Assembly (NCBI GenBank): GCA_026874595.1
Contig: CM049320.1
Location: forward strand, 5,089,464 to 5,153,463
Length of the DNA stretch: 64,000 nucleotides
From: Sipunculus nudus
Taxonomy: Eukaryota > Annelida > Sipuncula > Golfingiida > Sipunculidae
Reading direction: 5' to 3'
Made by a program: the position numbers and the translations under genes. Shown one piece after another: positions 1-11,981 of this stretch (the stretch's first letter is position 1; each line of letters begins with the position of its first letter). A model generated the notes under the pieces. That model saw only the letters and a list, made by a program, of their open reading frames with translations, made no database searches and was not told the DNA's origin.

Positions 1-690
1 TTTACAAATTGAATGAAAATCAGTCAGTTTATTTGACAGATTGATTGAATCCATATGAAATAGTCTTTTGTTTCACATATCTCATTATTATGAAACCGAC
101 ATTGCCATATAGTATAACTAGCTACTTTTGAGTTAACTTTATGCCTGTTTCTTTATTCTTGGCTATTTATGTAGGACGCGGTCAGGTAAAAAAGACCAAA
201 ATACACAGACTGGTGAGGGGTAACAAGAATCATCAAATTGTGTAGCTGAAATATGCACACTTTTAAAAACTGTTGAAATATGCATACAGTTGTACACCTC
301 ATATGACTGTATATTTTCTTATGTAAGAATAAGTCGGATGGGAGTTTTGATCATATGTAATTGCCTCCGCCAGGAGGGTGTCTGGTCTCCCCAGTTCGTG
401 TGTGTGATAACTACTGTGTGTTGGTATGTTGGTATGTTGGGGGGGGGGGGTTGTTTACAACATAACTCCTGAACAGAATCTCATGAAATTTTCAGGGCAT
501 TTCTAGAATTTGCCAAGCAGGACACGATTACAATTTAGTGTAGTTCCGGCACATAACCCGGTTTCAGGGACGTCATCAACGAATATTCACAAATGTAAAG
601 TCACTTATGCTGGAATTAACTTGGGGATATGAGCCGACTAAATGGATACCAAAAAATGGCGCAGGCGTCCATTCCTTCGAGTGCACATTT
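1..690. other. Non-coding flank left of A1
   Basis: No gene is recognised here. Homology between unit A1 and unit A3 stops at about 690. The stretch from about 360 to 640 begins with CCTCCGCCAGGAGGG, runs through a G-rich block (431-450) and continues with a CATGAAATTTTCAGG-type segment. From memory this arrangement resembles a dispersed repeat common in marine animal genomes, which is established knowledge held only loosely. The short open frames here have no family features. Confidence 0.4.
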
Positions 691-1034
691 CTATTTTAAT
701 TTTAAATCAGGCTGAGATGTTTCATGGCGAACCGAATATCTGTTCGTTAACGGCTTAGTATAACCTTTCTCTCCAAATGACACCTTACACAGCATATGTC
801 ATTCATGATAATGTCAACAACCTGTAAACAAGATGACCAGAGGTCACGCGCTTGCCGGAAATGGAAATGATACAGACAGATAGACAGAGAGTGCATGTAG
901 AAACAGTTAGGTGAAGAGCAACATTGTGGGGGCAGCAGAAACGGATAATATGTTTATTTATGCATGCTGACCTTTAACAGCTGCATATCTTTCTAGTGTA
1001 AAAGGGACCAAGTTCAAATTTTTTTCATGAAATC

Positions 1035-1960
1035 CCGTTAATCTCGTTCGACGAGAAGCAGTGAGACGTTTTCAGGTTTGTCATGTCAAGCTGGCCAAAT
1101 GATATGAAATGCCGAAAACTAGTCCTGTCTAGCTATAAAAGCCGCTGAGTTATAAGCATTTGCATGAAATGTCGTGTTTTCTCGTTTGACGGGAAATGGT
1201 GCGAGCTTTGGCGAGATTTCCAGTTTTGTCATGTCAGGTTTGTCAAATATTACAAAATACCGGAAACTAGACCTGTCTAGCTGCAAAAGTCGCCGTGTTA
1301 TCAGCATTTACATAAATCATGTTTTTTTCTCGCTTGACGAGATATAGTACGAGATTTGGCAAGACGAGCAGTTTTATTATGTCAAGACGGCCAAACGTTA
1401 CGAAATGGCGAAAACTAGATCCCTCTAGCTGTAAAAGTCGCCGAGTTATAAGCATTTCCGTGTACTCACGTGTTTTCTCGTTTGACGAGATATGGTGCAG
1501 GATTTGGCCAGTCTTGTGTCATATCAAACTCTCTTAATGTTATGAAATGGCAAAAACCACATCTGTCTAGCTGTAAAAGTCGCCGAGTTATTAGCATTTC
1601 TGTGAAATCTCCTTTTTATCGTTTGACGAGATATGGTGCGAGATTTGGCCAGTCTTGCAGGTTTGTCATGTCAAGCCGTCCAAATGTTAATGAATGCCAA
1701 AAACTAGACCTGTCTAGCCGTGAAAGTCGCCGACTTATATGCATTTCTGTGAAATCTCGTTTTTCCACATTTGACCAGATATAGTGCGAGATTTCGCCAA
1801 GTATCGCAGTTTTACTATATCAAGTTGGCCAAATGTTACCAAATGCCAAAAACTAGACCTGTGTAGCTGTAAAAGTCGCCGAGTTATAAGCATTTCCGTG
1901 AAATCTCGTTTTTTTCTCGTTTGACGATAAACCGAGCGAAATTTGACGAGACTTGCAATT
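1035..1960 (+). repeat. ~147-bp tandem repeat, about 6 units
   Basis: The phrase CTAGACCTGTCTAGCTGTAA or a close variant recurs at 1119, 1267, 1415, 1557, 1704 and 1853, giving spacings of 148, 148, 142, 147 and 149. Each unit contains an imperfect palindrome CTCGTTTGACGAG followed by a GGTGCGAGATTTGGC-like segment. Open frames on both strands here share the same repeated peptide and are not genes. Confidence 0.85.
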
Positions 1961-2420
1961 GAATGACTTAGAACCAAGGGGAAGCAGCCTTATGCAAAAA
2001 ACTAGACCCTTGAAACATAAATATTAACCGAGATAGAAGCCAAAAACTACATATTTTCAGATCGTCAAGTTTAACCCCAAAATTTGGTAACCATGGTAGC
2101 GGCAGCACAAGGCTATATGTAGGAAGGAATAAGGCAATGATCCTAGTTTTAGATGCGACCAAAAAAATTTTTATTTGCTTAATAGTTTTTAAGATATTGC
2201 GGAAAAATGATAAGTTGTAGTGTTTCCAGTGCCTCGCCCCCTGGTGGCTATTTCCGAAAAATGAAAAAACATGTTCGAGATAATGCAGAACAACAGAAAA
2301 TATGTCACTTTCAGAACCTCAGCTGTAAAACTGCAACCTCTAAATCGTATTTCATGAAATCTCGAAAAGTCTCATGTGACGACAAATGGCACGAGATTTT
2401 GCGAGACTTGCATTAATTTA
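1890..2420 (+). repeat. Diverged internal duplicate, left copy (partner 3880-4410)
   Basis: The stretch with AACCGAGATAGAAGC, TTTGGTAACCATGGTA and CGCCCCCTGGTGGC is repeated at 3880-4410 in the same order and orientation. Both copies end with a CTCRTNTGACGA-type palindrome and the same GAGATTTT-type tail. It lies inside the 4-kb insertion. Confidence 0.7.
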
Positions 2421-2872
2421 GCACAGAGCGTATAAAATGCTACACAATGCAAAAAACTAGAGCTCTCTAACTCTAGTCTGGTAATGACAGCTCTAGCCGT
2501 TTCTGAGAATTTAATTTTAGTTTGCTTTTTTGGACAGATGACTAAGTTCAACCTCGTGTTCAATCTCCAAACTGAAACCATTCGAACAAACTTGAGATAG
2601 ATTGTTGCAGAGATCATTTCCTAGCAATATTGGACAATTTGGCTGGACAGTTTCGCAGAAGAAGATTTTTAAAGCTTTTTAAGCTTATTCCCTTTAAAAT
2701 CTCAGTAAATGCAGATAGCCAAAAAATCCGATAGAGCTTTTCAGATGACTGTTTATTTACCCAAAAAATTGGTGATGCTTGTTCCTGACGTTTTGGAGAT
2801 AGCTATGGTTAACCTACAGACGACGGACGAAGCTGCACCATAGCAAAAGCTCACTGGTTCGCTAATAATCTG

Positions 2873-3545
2873 TTTCGAGATATTACTGTAAGACATAAGA
2901 TTTAATAGTTTAAAAAAGATTATTTCAAAACTGTGTCCTGTAGAATTCTATTAGTGAGACGCTAGAACCAACAAGCAGGCGAATTTGAGGACAACTGACA
3001 AACAAACAGACATACTGACAAAGGGACACAAGATGAAGACAAGATGACTTAACCAGGTTATGGGGAAGACTCCTAGGAAGAAAATAAGCTATAGTTTATG
3101 TAATTGAGGTTTCTAGTTTTGGAGATATGGCCAAATAATGATATATTGGGGATGTTCGACCACAGCACCATCTAGCGGACATATCCTGAAGATGATGAAT
3201 GCGTTTTGTGATATTAGTGAATGGCATGAGATGTAATCGTTTCAAAAGGATTCCTCCAAATATCTGGCTTGTTGATTGCTATATGTGAGATGCAAGAACC
3301 AGCAAGTAGGCGAATTAGAAGATAATTGACAAACAGACGGACATACTGACAAAGTGACACAAGATTGAGACCAGATGACTTGACCATGTTTTGAAAAAGA
3401 CCAAGAGAAAGAAAATAAGCTATAGTTTGTGTAATATAGGTTTACTCTTACGGAAATATGTTCAAAAACTGATTTGTTTGGACGGGTCAAGAGCAGCGCC
3501 CCCAAGCAGCCATATCGGGAAAATGAAAAATAAGTTTTGAGATAT
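2873..3545 (+). repeat. ~330-bp tandem dimer
   Basis: Two consecutive units share, in order, a GAGATATTA start, CAAGAACCA/CTAGAACCA, a GACAAACAGAC/GACATACTGACAAAG block, AAGAAAATAAGCTATAGTTT and a GGAxATATGG segment. A third unit starts near 3530. The CAGACAAACAGAC block and the segment containing GCGAAAATCGAAGATTTCCG recur at 4785-4860 and 3580-3625, showing that the insertion is assembled from shared modules. Confidence 0.65.
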
Positions 3546-3879
3546 TAGTATAATACATAAGATGAAGGAACAAACATACACGGGTGACCAACATGCTTTC
3601 GAAAATCGAAGATTTCCGGCAAGCAATAAAGTTGTGACTGTGCAACATGTATGATCATAGATGGGGCCCGGAAAGGCCGACACGCACCGCTGCACACGCC
3701 GGCCGCCCCCCGTAAGGACCCTGCCGCCACTTGCGGCGACGGCGCGTGACTTGGTGGTTTGGTGAAACACGGCGCGAGATTTGACGAGACTTACAATGTG
3801 ACCCCTGAATGTGACTGCGAGTGTCAGACGCTATCTAGCGCTGCAAACCATGTGTCTGTAGCGTAAAAAATGACAGAAT

Positions 3880-4410
3880 TATAGGCATTTCTTTGAATGG
3901 TCACGTGTTCTCGTTTCACGAGAAACCTTGCGAGATATGACGAGACTTGCGATTGAATGACTTAGAACTAGAGGAATGCTGTCTAACGCCAAAAACCAGA
4001 CCTTTCTATCGCAAATATCAACCGAGATAGAAGCAGGTAAACTCCGTATTTTCAGATTGTCAAGTTTTACTCCAAAATTTGGTAACCATGGTAACGGCAG
4101 CACAAGGCTGAATGGATGAAGGAATAAGCCAATGATCCTAGTTTTAGATGCGACAAAAGAAATTGTTATATGCTCAATATGTTTTAAGATATTGCGGAAA
4201 AATGATAAGTTGTAGTGTTTTCAGTACCACGCCCCCTGGTGGCTATTTTCAAAAAATGAAAAAACAATTTCGAGATATTTATAAATAACACAAAATACAT
4301 TAATTTCAAAGCCATTGTTAATAAAATGCAACCTGCAGGTCATATTTAATGAAATCTCGAAAACTCTCGTCTGACGAGAAATAGTGCGAGATTTTACGAG
4401 ACTTTTACTT
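3880..4410 (+). repeat. Diverged internal duplicate, right copy (partner 1890-2420)
   Basis: Same module as 1890-2420, including TTTGGTAACCATGG and CGCCCCCTGGTGGC, within the 4-kb insertion. It ends with CTCGTCTGACGAG at about 4367-4379. Confidence 0.7.
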
Positions 4411-5393
4411 GTATGATAAAAAACTTATTTAGACCTCTCTAGCTTTAAAACTGACAAAGTTAGAAAAATTAGTGCATTGATTTTCAATTTTCACCACTTT
4501 TACCCGAAAAAACGTAACCATGGTGACAACAAATTTCAGTCAGCTACACCTTAGATGAAAGGCCTTGGAATGACAATTAAAATGAGCTACGGTTGAAGTA
4601 GATACGCCTTATAGAAAAAAAGATATGAAGAAAAAACCGTTTGGAGAACTTTTGATGTCCTTGACCTTGACCTTTGACCGATCATGGCCAAAAACAATAG
4701 GCTCCGAGGAGAACAGATCTTACACTTAATGTATAAGTTTCAGAGCGATTGCTTAAAGACTGTGGCCTGTAGCGCGTGTACATACAGACAAACAGACAAA
4801 CAAACAAACATACGCGGGTGATCAACATGCTTGCGAAAATCGAAGATTTCCGGCAAGCAACAAACAGACACGACGATTAGCCTTTAGTCGCCAGACCTAG
4901 GCTGGAGACTATAACGAGTATAGATAATGCATTGGCATAAAATCAGGCAAATCACTCTCTCGTTTTATACAATGGACAATTCAGTGTAACTTGTTTTATA
5001 TTATCTGTAAATGTTCTTTCAACAGTCCTTGCAGACCAAAGGCATTTCTTTTATTTGTTTCATGAAGAAAAAGATGTTGAAATAAACATACGACATACTG
5101 AGGAACACGTTTATTACTATTAAAATGCCCTTATCTAAATCAATTACATGTCACTGTACAATATCGCTATACTCTCATCCATCCACTACAAAACAGCATA
5201 ATATGACAACTTATGACACATACAGCACTTGACTAGACTGAAACAGCCTCGTTGTGTGTCGCGACACACAACTCGGTCGTAAGACATCACGTGTTCCTCA
5301 GATGACTACTGATTAGTCAGGAAACATGTCTAAAATAGAAGGAGACCGACCCATAACTGTCAAATCGAAAAGGGTAGAGGAGGGAACGGCCGG

Positions 5394-5610
5394 AGAATAG
5401 AATATACCCCCAGAAAATTGAATGTACCACCAAAGACTAGAATATACCCCCCAAAATAGAATGTACCACCCATAACTAGAACATACCCCGAAACTAGAAT
5501 GTACCACCGAAAACTGGAAGGTACCACCCCCCAACTAGAATGTACCACCCAAAGCTAGAATGTACCGTCCAGGACTAGAACGTAACACCCACAACTAGAA
5601 TGTACCATAC
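5394..5610 (-). repeat. 20-bp minisatellite of unit A, A1 copy
   Basis: About ten units of a ~20-bp repeat, read on the minus strand as GGTACATTCTAGTTTTGGGT. It is the inverted counterpart of arrays at 25688-25815 (A3) and 63680-63755 (A4), so it belongs to unit A. Copy number differs between paralogs (about 10, 6 and 3-4). Confidence 0.75.
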
Positions 5611-5964
5611 TTACGTCTGGCATTTCCCCAAAACTGTGTGGACGCGTCATCTGCGAATAGAGACCTCTGCCGACTGATTGTTACACTAAAACCATCAAGT
5701 CAAACCTTCCGTCTGAGCCGCCAGGGATTGGCCACACGGTACGTTTGTCAGTTTTGACCTTTTCTGTAAACTTGGATCATATTCTGCATTTGCATGACAA
5801 TAATCGCATTTTCTATTATGTAATGAAAATTGTAGTGAAATCAACAAGTCACTTTTCCTGAATTTAATCCAGTACTCCTTCTTTACCAGAAATGTAAGTA
5901 ACTCGCCGGGTATCACGTGACCCGCTCACGTGGCCCGCAAATAAATATATTTTATAACTAAAGA

Positions 5965-6070
5965 ATCATATTGATAATAATAATAATAAAAATAATTATA
6001 ATAATAATAATTATATACTAATAATAATAATCAGTAGTGGTAATAGTAGAAGTAGTAGTAGAAGTATGAC
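5965..6070. repeat. Degenerate (AAT)n/(AGT)n microsatellite of unit A
   Basis: Trinucleotide-rich tract shared in inverted form with A3 at about 24960-25070 and with A4 at about 63085-63165. No coding meaning. Confidence 0.7.
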
Positions 6071-6636
6071 AATTACAACAGCAGCAATATTTAGATTATG
6101 TCTGAGCCCGTGAACCTCGACAGGTTTTTTTAACACGCTCGTCAGTAACACGGGTTCACCTGGTGAATGGCATACCAAATGTGGCCCTAATACCAATGAT
6201 CAGGCTTTTATCACCCTGTGTCACATAAGTATATCATCCTTTGAATTAAATGTGGGGTACAGGTTACCTTCAAAATTTGATTGTTTTCTGGGTGTTGCAT
6301 TAATCAACCTGCAAAGGACCCCCCACCCTAAAAAAAACCCTGAACGCTTTTTGCGTAAAGTTGACGGCAGACAAATAAGGACTGCCTTTCGATTCCACTG
6401 CAAATGAATAAGGCGTTCGACACGGGGACGCGAACCCTGTTCGGAAGATCGTGTTCAAAGTAGATAACGTGGGATGTTAATTAAACCTGGGTTATATTCC
6501 TAGGATCTTTTTCATCAAAAAAACCCTGGACATTGTGCCAATGCTGCCATTGACTATAAACATAACTATCAAAAAACATGGGCTCCTATGCTGTGCGTCG
6601 ATTTACTGACACCTTTCAGTGAAAGGACACGTGCTG

Positions 6637-6644
6637 TGACGTCA
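6637..6644. promoter_or_regulatory. CRE-like palindrome TGACGTCA (A1)
   Basis: Perfect 8-bp CREB/ATF consensus. The corresponding A2 site (13547-13554) is also perfect, while A3 has TGGCGTCG (24377-24384). Function is inference, because a single 8-mer can arise by chance. Confidence 0.3.
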
Positions 6645-7692
6645 AGACTCTTACTTCAGAGATGGCCATGTCCAGAGATTGTCACATTCTATACGTCCTA
6701 GTTTAAACAAATATGCTATAAAAATGAGTAAAACTGTAATCGCGAGGTTATTTACGCTTCGAATACACACCAACATTTAATTACTTGGAGATTGTCTCAA
6801 AACCAACTTATATAATCAATACCAGTAACATCCGTGTCACCATTCTTCAGAAATCTTCAGACTTACACATATTCGTGTGAAATTAATAGCAATCGCTTCG
6901 GACAGGGTTAACAAGCATATATTTCGTCCATAAATACTCCTAATGACATTTCTTAACATATAACCTAACTGATGGCCTATGATATCGTGGTTCACGCATA
7001 GTCATTCAGAATATTCTGATTATCCATCTATCCATGAATATAACTAATTAGTCTCTATCAAAGCGGAGAACCTGTCAAGCCAATACCTGCAAACATGTTA
7101 TGTTGGGCTACCATGATGAAATTTACAGGACAAAACCATACAGAAAACACCATTCCGTTCATTACGTGCCCTCTAGCTAGACACACAGATAATCAGCTAA
7201 CGTAAGAGCTGTTCCAAGAGCCACCACGACCTTCACTTGAAACATAAGCGTTTTTTATAGACAATATCAGTGGAGATTTTTTAATTCTACCGTTATGGGT
7301 ATTACTGGAATCAACAAAGGTGTAAATTTTGAATATATATGCATTTTCCTATTTGCCACAAGTCAAGTTTGTTTTCTTTATTAAGTAAATAATGAAGAGA
7401 TGGATCATATAATGCGAAAAACGCAAGGAAACTGTCAGATTAGAAATTAGTTATAAAGAAATGACCCAGAAAAGTAACAAAATTAACCAAAATCTACATG
7501 AATGTCAATTAAAGCGCGTGTGGTGAAACGTAAAAAGAGAGATCTACCACATTTATTTTTTTATATAGACTGGGAAACGTTTATATCACTTATATTTAAA
7601 ATTATCCAGTGTGAAATATTACACCTATTTAGACGAAGCTAATCTTTTTTTTTTTAATATAAAATTTTATCAGTCTCCTGTCTAAAATATTT

Positions 7693-8827
7693 CTAGGGTT
7701 TATTATAACTGCTCAATATAGCCTTCCAGGCAGTCTTAAACCATTTGTACAAATCTCGCAAAGTATCTTGGTTTATGAAACAAGATTGCTGCTTTATGAT
7801 TTGAGTTATTCCGACCGATTCGGCTTCATGCATCGACATGCAATAATTATCATATCGAATGGTGACCTTGACCGCCGCCATCTTTACCAATATTCCAATG
7901 ATGTAAATGTCCTCCAACCAGAAAAACTTCGTGTGCAAAGAAGCGTTAAACAAACGCACAGCAAGTGATGCTGGCATAGCGTATTCAGAGCCGCAGTACT
8001 TTGGATACCAAGTATGTGGGTACTCTTCAAAGGTAACACGCCATTTAAAGTTTAATTCACGGTGAGGATGCAACAGGACTGGAACAACTTTAGGGAAATG
8101 ACAAAGTAAAGACTATGGCTGTAGAAAATCCAGTTTGATTATTTCATCAATTATTGCAAAAGTGTTCTAGAACATGTCAGAGTCCAACTTGTATATGACT
8201 TTGCTCTTGTTACAAAACATGGACATCCATTTGAGAACCATGACTGATTTAAGCGTTAGATTCCTGTAGTGCTCTATGAAATTCTCTTGTACAATGTCAT
8301 GGAATTTCTCATCCTCGTGTTTTATATTCTGCATTATTCCTTCACTTTTGGTGACACCAAGTGGGAAAAACAAAGCAAGACTAACGTTTTTGTAGGACTT
8401 GAGCGAACCAAATGTCTCACGGATCCTCCGTCGGTCTTCAAAATCCGATGGTGCTGAAAAGACAGCAAACACTACCTGTACGTTCCTGGCCTGGCATAAA
8501 CCCTTGTTGTTTATAATGTAAGGAAAGTCATGCGGATTAGGTGACTCCCACCACGCCCTTGTAAAATTTTCCAGATTAGCAGTTTTGCCAGGCTTCGTTG
8601 TAGCTTTCTTGATGTTTTCAGTAGGTTTGGTCTTCATAATTTTAAGTTCAGAGTTGGCTTTTTCATTTTCACGTAGGGAGGTTGAGTTTATGTATCCTCG
8701 AATTCTGCCATCGTTTACTATGTTATTCCTGTCTATTTCTAGTTTGGATTCAAACTGCTCTGGGCCACTCCATCTTTTTAATATATAACCTCCCAGAGTG
8801 AGTACGTTTATTATTTATTCCTTTCAT
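7693..8827 (-). pseudogene. GT31 beta-1,3-galactosyltransferase-like pseudogene (A1 copy)
   Basis: Paralog of the intact gene at 19989-21215, on the opposite strand. From 8637 down to 7693 the frame is preserved over 315 codons and keeps the family signatures: an S-x-P-S-D-F...IRETFG block, the NLTLK block, a DSD metal site in YKLDSD, the YPKYC block and WLEDIYI. Two TAG codons interrupt it, at 8167-8169 (TTG to TAG just after the DSD) and at 8113-8115. The N-terminal part from the ATG at 8825-8827 has small deletions that remove much of the membrane anchor and shift the frame. A truncated product would lack the acceptor-side half. Recent inactivation is likely. Sequencing error at both stops is possible but less likely. 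Confidence 0.85.
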
Positions 8828-8931
8828 GAAGCAGGCTACCTTATGAGACTTGATAATGAACATTTTTTATTCCCTTATGTCCTGTGTGATGGGTATAACT
8901 GAATGCACTTCAACTCCTATTGATGAATCGA

Positions 8932-9172
8932 TCTAACTCCAGGCAACAGATTTTTTCAAACGTAAGTATCAGTATCGGTTTTCTGTCTACATCTGTTAGC
9001 CCTATTACTTTATAGATCTGACTCCAGGCAACAGCTTATTTTCAAAACTGAAGGACCATTATCGGTTTTCTGTCTACATCTGTTAGCCCTATTGATTTTT
9101 ACATCTGACTCCAGGCAACAACGTATTTTTTTAACTTCAGTATCAATACCTGTTTTCTGTGTACATCTTTTA
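8932..9172 (-). repeat. ~92-bp tandem repeat just upstream of GT31 (A1), 3 units
   Basis: Three units, each containing (minus sense) GTTGCCTGGAGTCAGAT and CTAACAGATGTAGACAG, lie directly 5' of the A1 gene. A2 (about 11791-11910) and A3 (about 19800-19915) have two units at the same place. The position immediately upstream of the start codon means it would fall in the 5' UTR or core promoter. Confidence 0.65.
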
Positions 9173-9449
9173 GGAGTGACCTTGGAAAAGCTGAACCAAC
9201 ATTACCAATTAATTGATTGATCTTGTGGAGACAATAAGACAATAGGGACAGATATGGGAACATGATGCTGTGGCACTGGGGGACATTACAACTTAAAGAG
9301 AAAACGTGTGCATGTGCAGGGATGTGTGTTAATGAGATAAACCCCAATACAAGAGCCTATGTATTTGGGGATGGGGGTTTTAGTAGTTAAATGTAAGAAA
9401 CCCCGGTTACAAGGGCCATTTATTTGTGCAGGGGGGGGGGGGGGGTTGT

Positions 9450-10370
9450 TAAATGTGGTAAACTTGTTAGACGGGTCAAAATATGAGTTTAATTGCATGA
9501 CATTTTTTTATGGTGATATTCCGTGTTATAGGACCAGCTTAACAATATATTAAAGGTTTACTAAAATTGGACCCCGGAAAGTTGTTTTTTCTAGTTTGCG
9601 TCCAAAATGGTATTTTCTCCTTATTTCTGCATGAATGAATCAGAAAAAATAACATTAATAGTGTGGTTGACCTTATCTAAGGTGAATAGAATGGTTTATT
9701 TTTAAAATGACTTCTTATTGTTACTACAAATGAACACAGTTTTATGATATAAGGTGTCTGCATACTTATGATATTTCCTATTTATTGAACTTTTTGTTAT
9801 GTTTTGTAAACCATTTTCAGCATCTGCCGCACGCTATTGCAACTTTAATTATAGAAAAAGTTTTTTTTTTATATTTACGGCAACTTTAATTCTAGAAAAT
9901 GTTTTTTATATTTATTTTATTAAAGAAAGATTTTGATGGTAAAGAAAAATAACTGATCGTATGTTTTCATATGATGGTAGGAAAGAGTGGTTCGTCTTGG
10001 TATATTACCTGCTTAACTATACCGGCCAATGTCACCAATGATATTCTCCGTTTCCTCATCACGTGTCCACCGGTCGTTTTTCCTGAAAATCACTCAGGTC
10101 TGTAGACCAATAAACTTTGATGGTAACTTGTGTGTTGCTCCCTAATACCGTATGAAAGACTTAGTATACCAAATATTATGGTTTCATGAATCAACTTTCC
10201 TCACGAGCTGCGTTAAGATCTTCGACATTTCTTACATAACTTTACCACCCTCACCACGTTTGTAAGGCCGTATGCGCAAACAATTTGCTTGTAAATCGGA
10301 GTATATCTTCCTATTGCAGATAAACAGTATTATGCAATATATGATCATTAACCAATGAATGAACTTTTTC
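9450..10370. other. Junction between inverted A1 and A2
   Basis: AT-rich DNA between the head-to-head copies. It follows a poly-G run (about 9429-9446) in the A1 5' region. No gene, RNA or clear repeat is recognised. Confidence 0.4.
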
Positions 10371-11523
10371 GCTCAAAACACCCACGATGATCATTATTCA
10401 ACCAGTTGCTTATCACATATGCAAATTAGTTCATTATATATAAACTGGACAACTGTATGGGAATAAGAAAAATCATTTAATCACACTGAATATTATAATA
10501 TCAATGTTCTAAAATTTACCAATCAGTATCAGCTCTTCCAATTAGCGATATTAGACTTAAAAATAAAAAAATACATATTATGGCTAATAATAATATGCAT
10601 TTATTACCGTTTGGGTGATCTTATTTAAAGACTCCTAACACTAATCTGAATTATTTGTCTAATTTGCATAATTTAAATATCAAATATGATTTTATATAAA
10701 CCTTTCACCGAATACTTCACTCTGCTTACAGAAAGGCAAATAATCAACATAGATTTATTTGTTATATAATTTATTCAGATATTCAATTCCACCAGTTTAG
10801 TCAGATATGTAAATTTGATGCAAGTTATAAGGTTAAACATGTACTATATAGTCCTTCCCAAAACCCTTGTCCGCATGTTTTTTTTTTGCCATGATTATTT
10901 TAAGAATAGTCTTTTGCCCTTTGGCCTATAGTAAATATGGAAATATTCCACCTATTATGGGTAAAGTAGTAATATATCATGTGAAATGTATTTACTTTGC
11001 GACTCTTGCGTTATTTATGCTGATGGACCGTGTGTTGTGTCTTCATGGCAGAGCTGGACAGCTGTAATCAGCTTGCTTTGTTTGTTTATGGTCAGTTCTC
11101 CAGCGATGGAAAAGTCGTAAACGCCATAACCTGTTTTGCCATATTTTGAAATTATTTGTCTCATATTAATTTAAGGCAAGGTAAGGTTAATTTTTACGCA
11201 GGCAGTCGGAGGAACAACTCCTAAAATCTTTGAATCAGAAAGGTTTATACAGCTTCACGTGTATGAAAAAATATTTCCCTGAAAAACTTTCGGACACGGG
11301 TACTGGGATGGACTATATACCAAACTGTTGGTTACAAAAATCGATTTTACAGGCGAAATTTCGTGAGGTATATAGCCGCGCCTTGACTATAGCCGCGATT
11401 TACCTAAGATAGCGGGGAAAAATGTTGGGGGGGGGGGACTTCGACGCCCCCTCCGTCACACACATACATACACACATAAATATAAGCCCTTGTCACGGGG
11501 TTTACCATATTTTAACACTCCCC

Positions 11524-11525
<2 letters not shown>

Positions 11526-11566
<41 letters not shown>
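11526..11566. repeat. (TA)n microsatellite
   Basis: Uninterrupted TA dinucleotides in the upstream region of A2. The aligned A3 position (about 19575) carries CACACACATATA instead. Confidence 0.9.
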
Positions 11567-11981
11567 CCTTTTAAACGATGTTTGCCACATTTAACACACA
11601 TTCCAACACACGCACACATTTTCTCAATAAGGTGTAATGTCCGCCTGTGCCCCACTATATTGGACCCATGAGTGTTCCTTCTCGTGACCACACGAATGAT
11701 CAATCAGCTAATTAATGATGTTGGCTCAGCTTTTCCCAGGGTAACCTGATAGGTGTATATAGATATTTATACTAAAATTTAAAAATAAGTTGTTGCCTGG
11801 AGTCAGATCTATAAAGCAATAGGGCTAACAGATGTAGACAGAAAATCGATCCTGATACTGAAGTTTTGAAAAAAAAACTGTTGCCTGGAGTCAGAGCCAT
11901 TAATCAACAGGAGTAGCGTGATGCATTTAGTTATACCCCACACACTGGACATAGGGGCATATACAAAACGTACTCTGCTCC

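Larger units (their letters stand above)
837..4916. mobile_element. ~4-kb tandem-repeat-cored insertion in A1
   Basis: Continuous A1/A3 homology is split here: the flanks at 690-835 and 4917-5060 are about 23 bp apart in A3 (near 26060-26090). The block begins near GCTTGCCGGAAAT (850-862) and has the inverted copy of this 13-mer at 4846-4858, so short inverted repeats lie near both ends. The right end also has a hairpin, AGTCGCCAG...CTGGAGACT, at about 4884-4908. Inside are a ~147-bp tandem array, a ~330-bp dimer and a diverged internal duplication. This architecture resembles bivalve pearl/Helentron-like non-autonomous elements (inference). No transposase or Rep/helicase reading frame is present. 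Confidence 0.55.
690..9450 (-). repeat. Segmental duplication unit A, copy A1 (inverted)
   Basis: Reverse-complement copy of unit A. Matches to A3 seen by eye include 690-835 with 26090-26230, 4917-5060 with 25940-26060, 5640-5710 with 25370-25440, 6150-6200 with 24780-24860, 6600-6650 with 24370-24420, 7000-7330 with 23700-23960, the GT31 gene, and 9170-9440 with 19560-19740. The copy is interrupted at 837-4916 by an inserted repeat-rich block absent from A3. A1 and A2 lie head to head, with the junction between about 9450 and 10370. Divergence looks moderate, so the duplication is not very recent. Confidence 0.8.
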
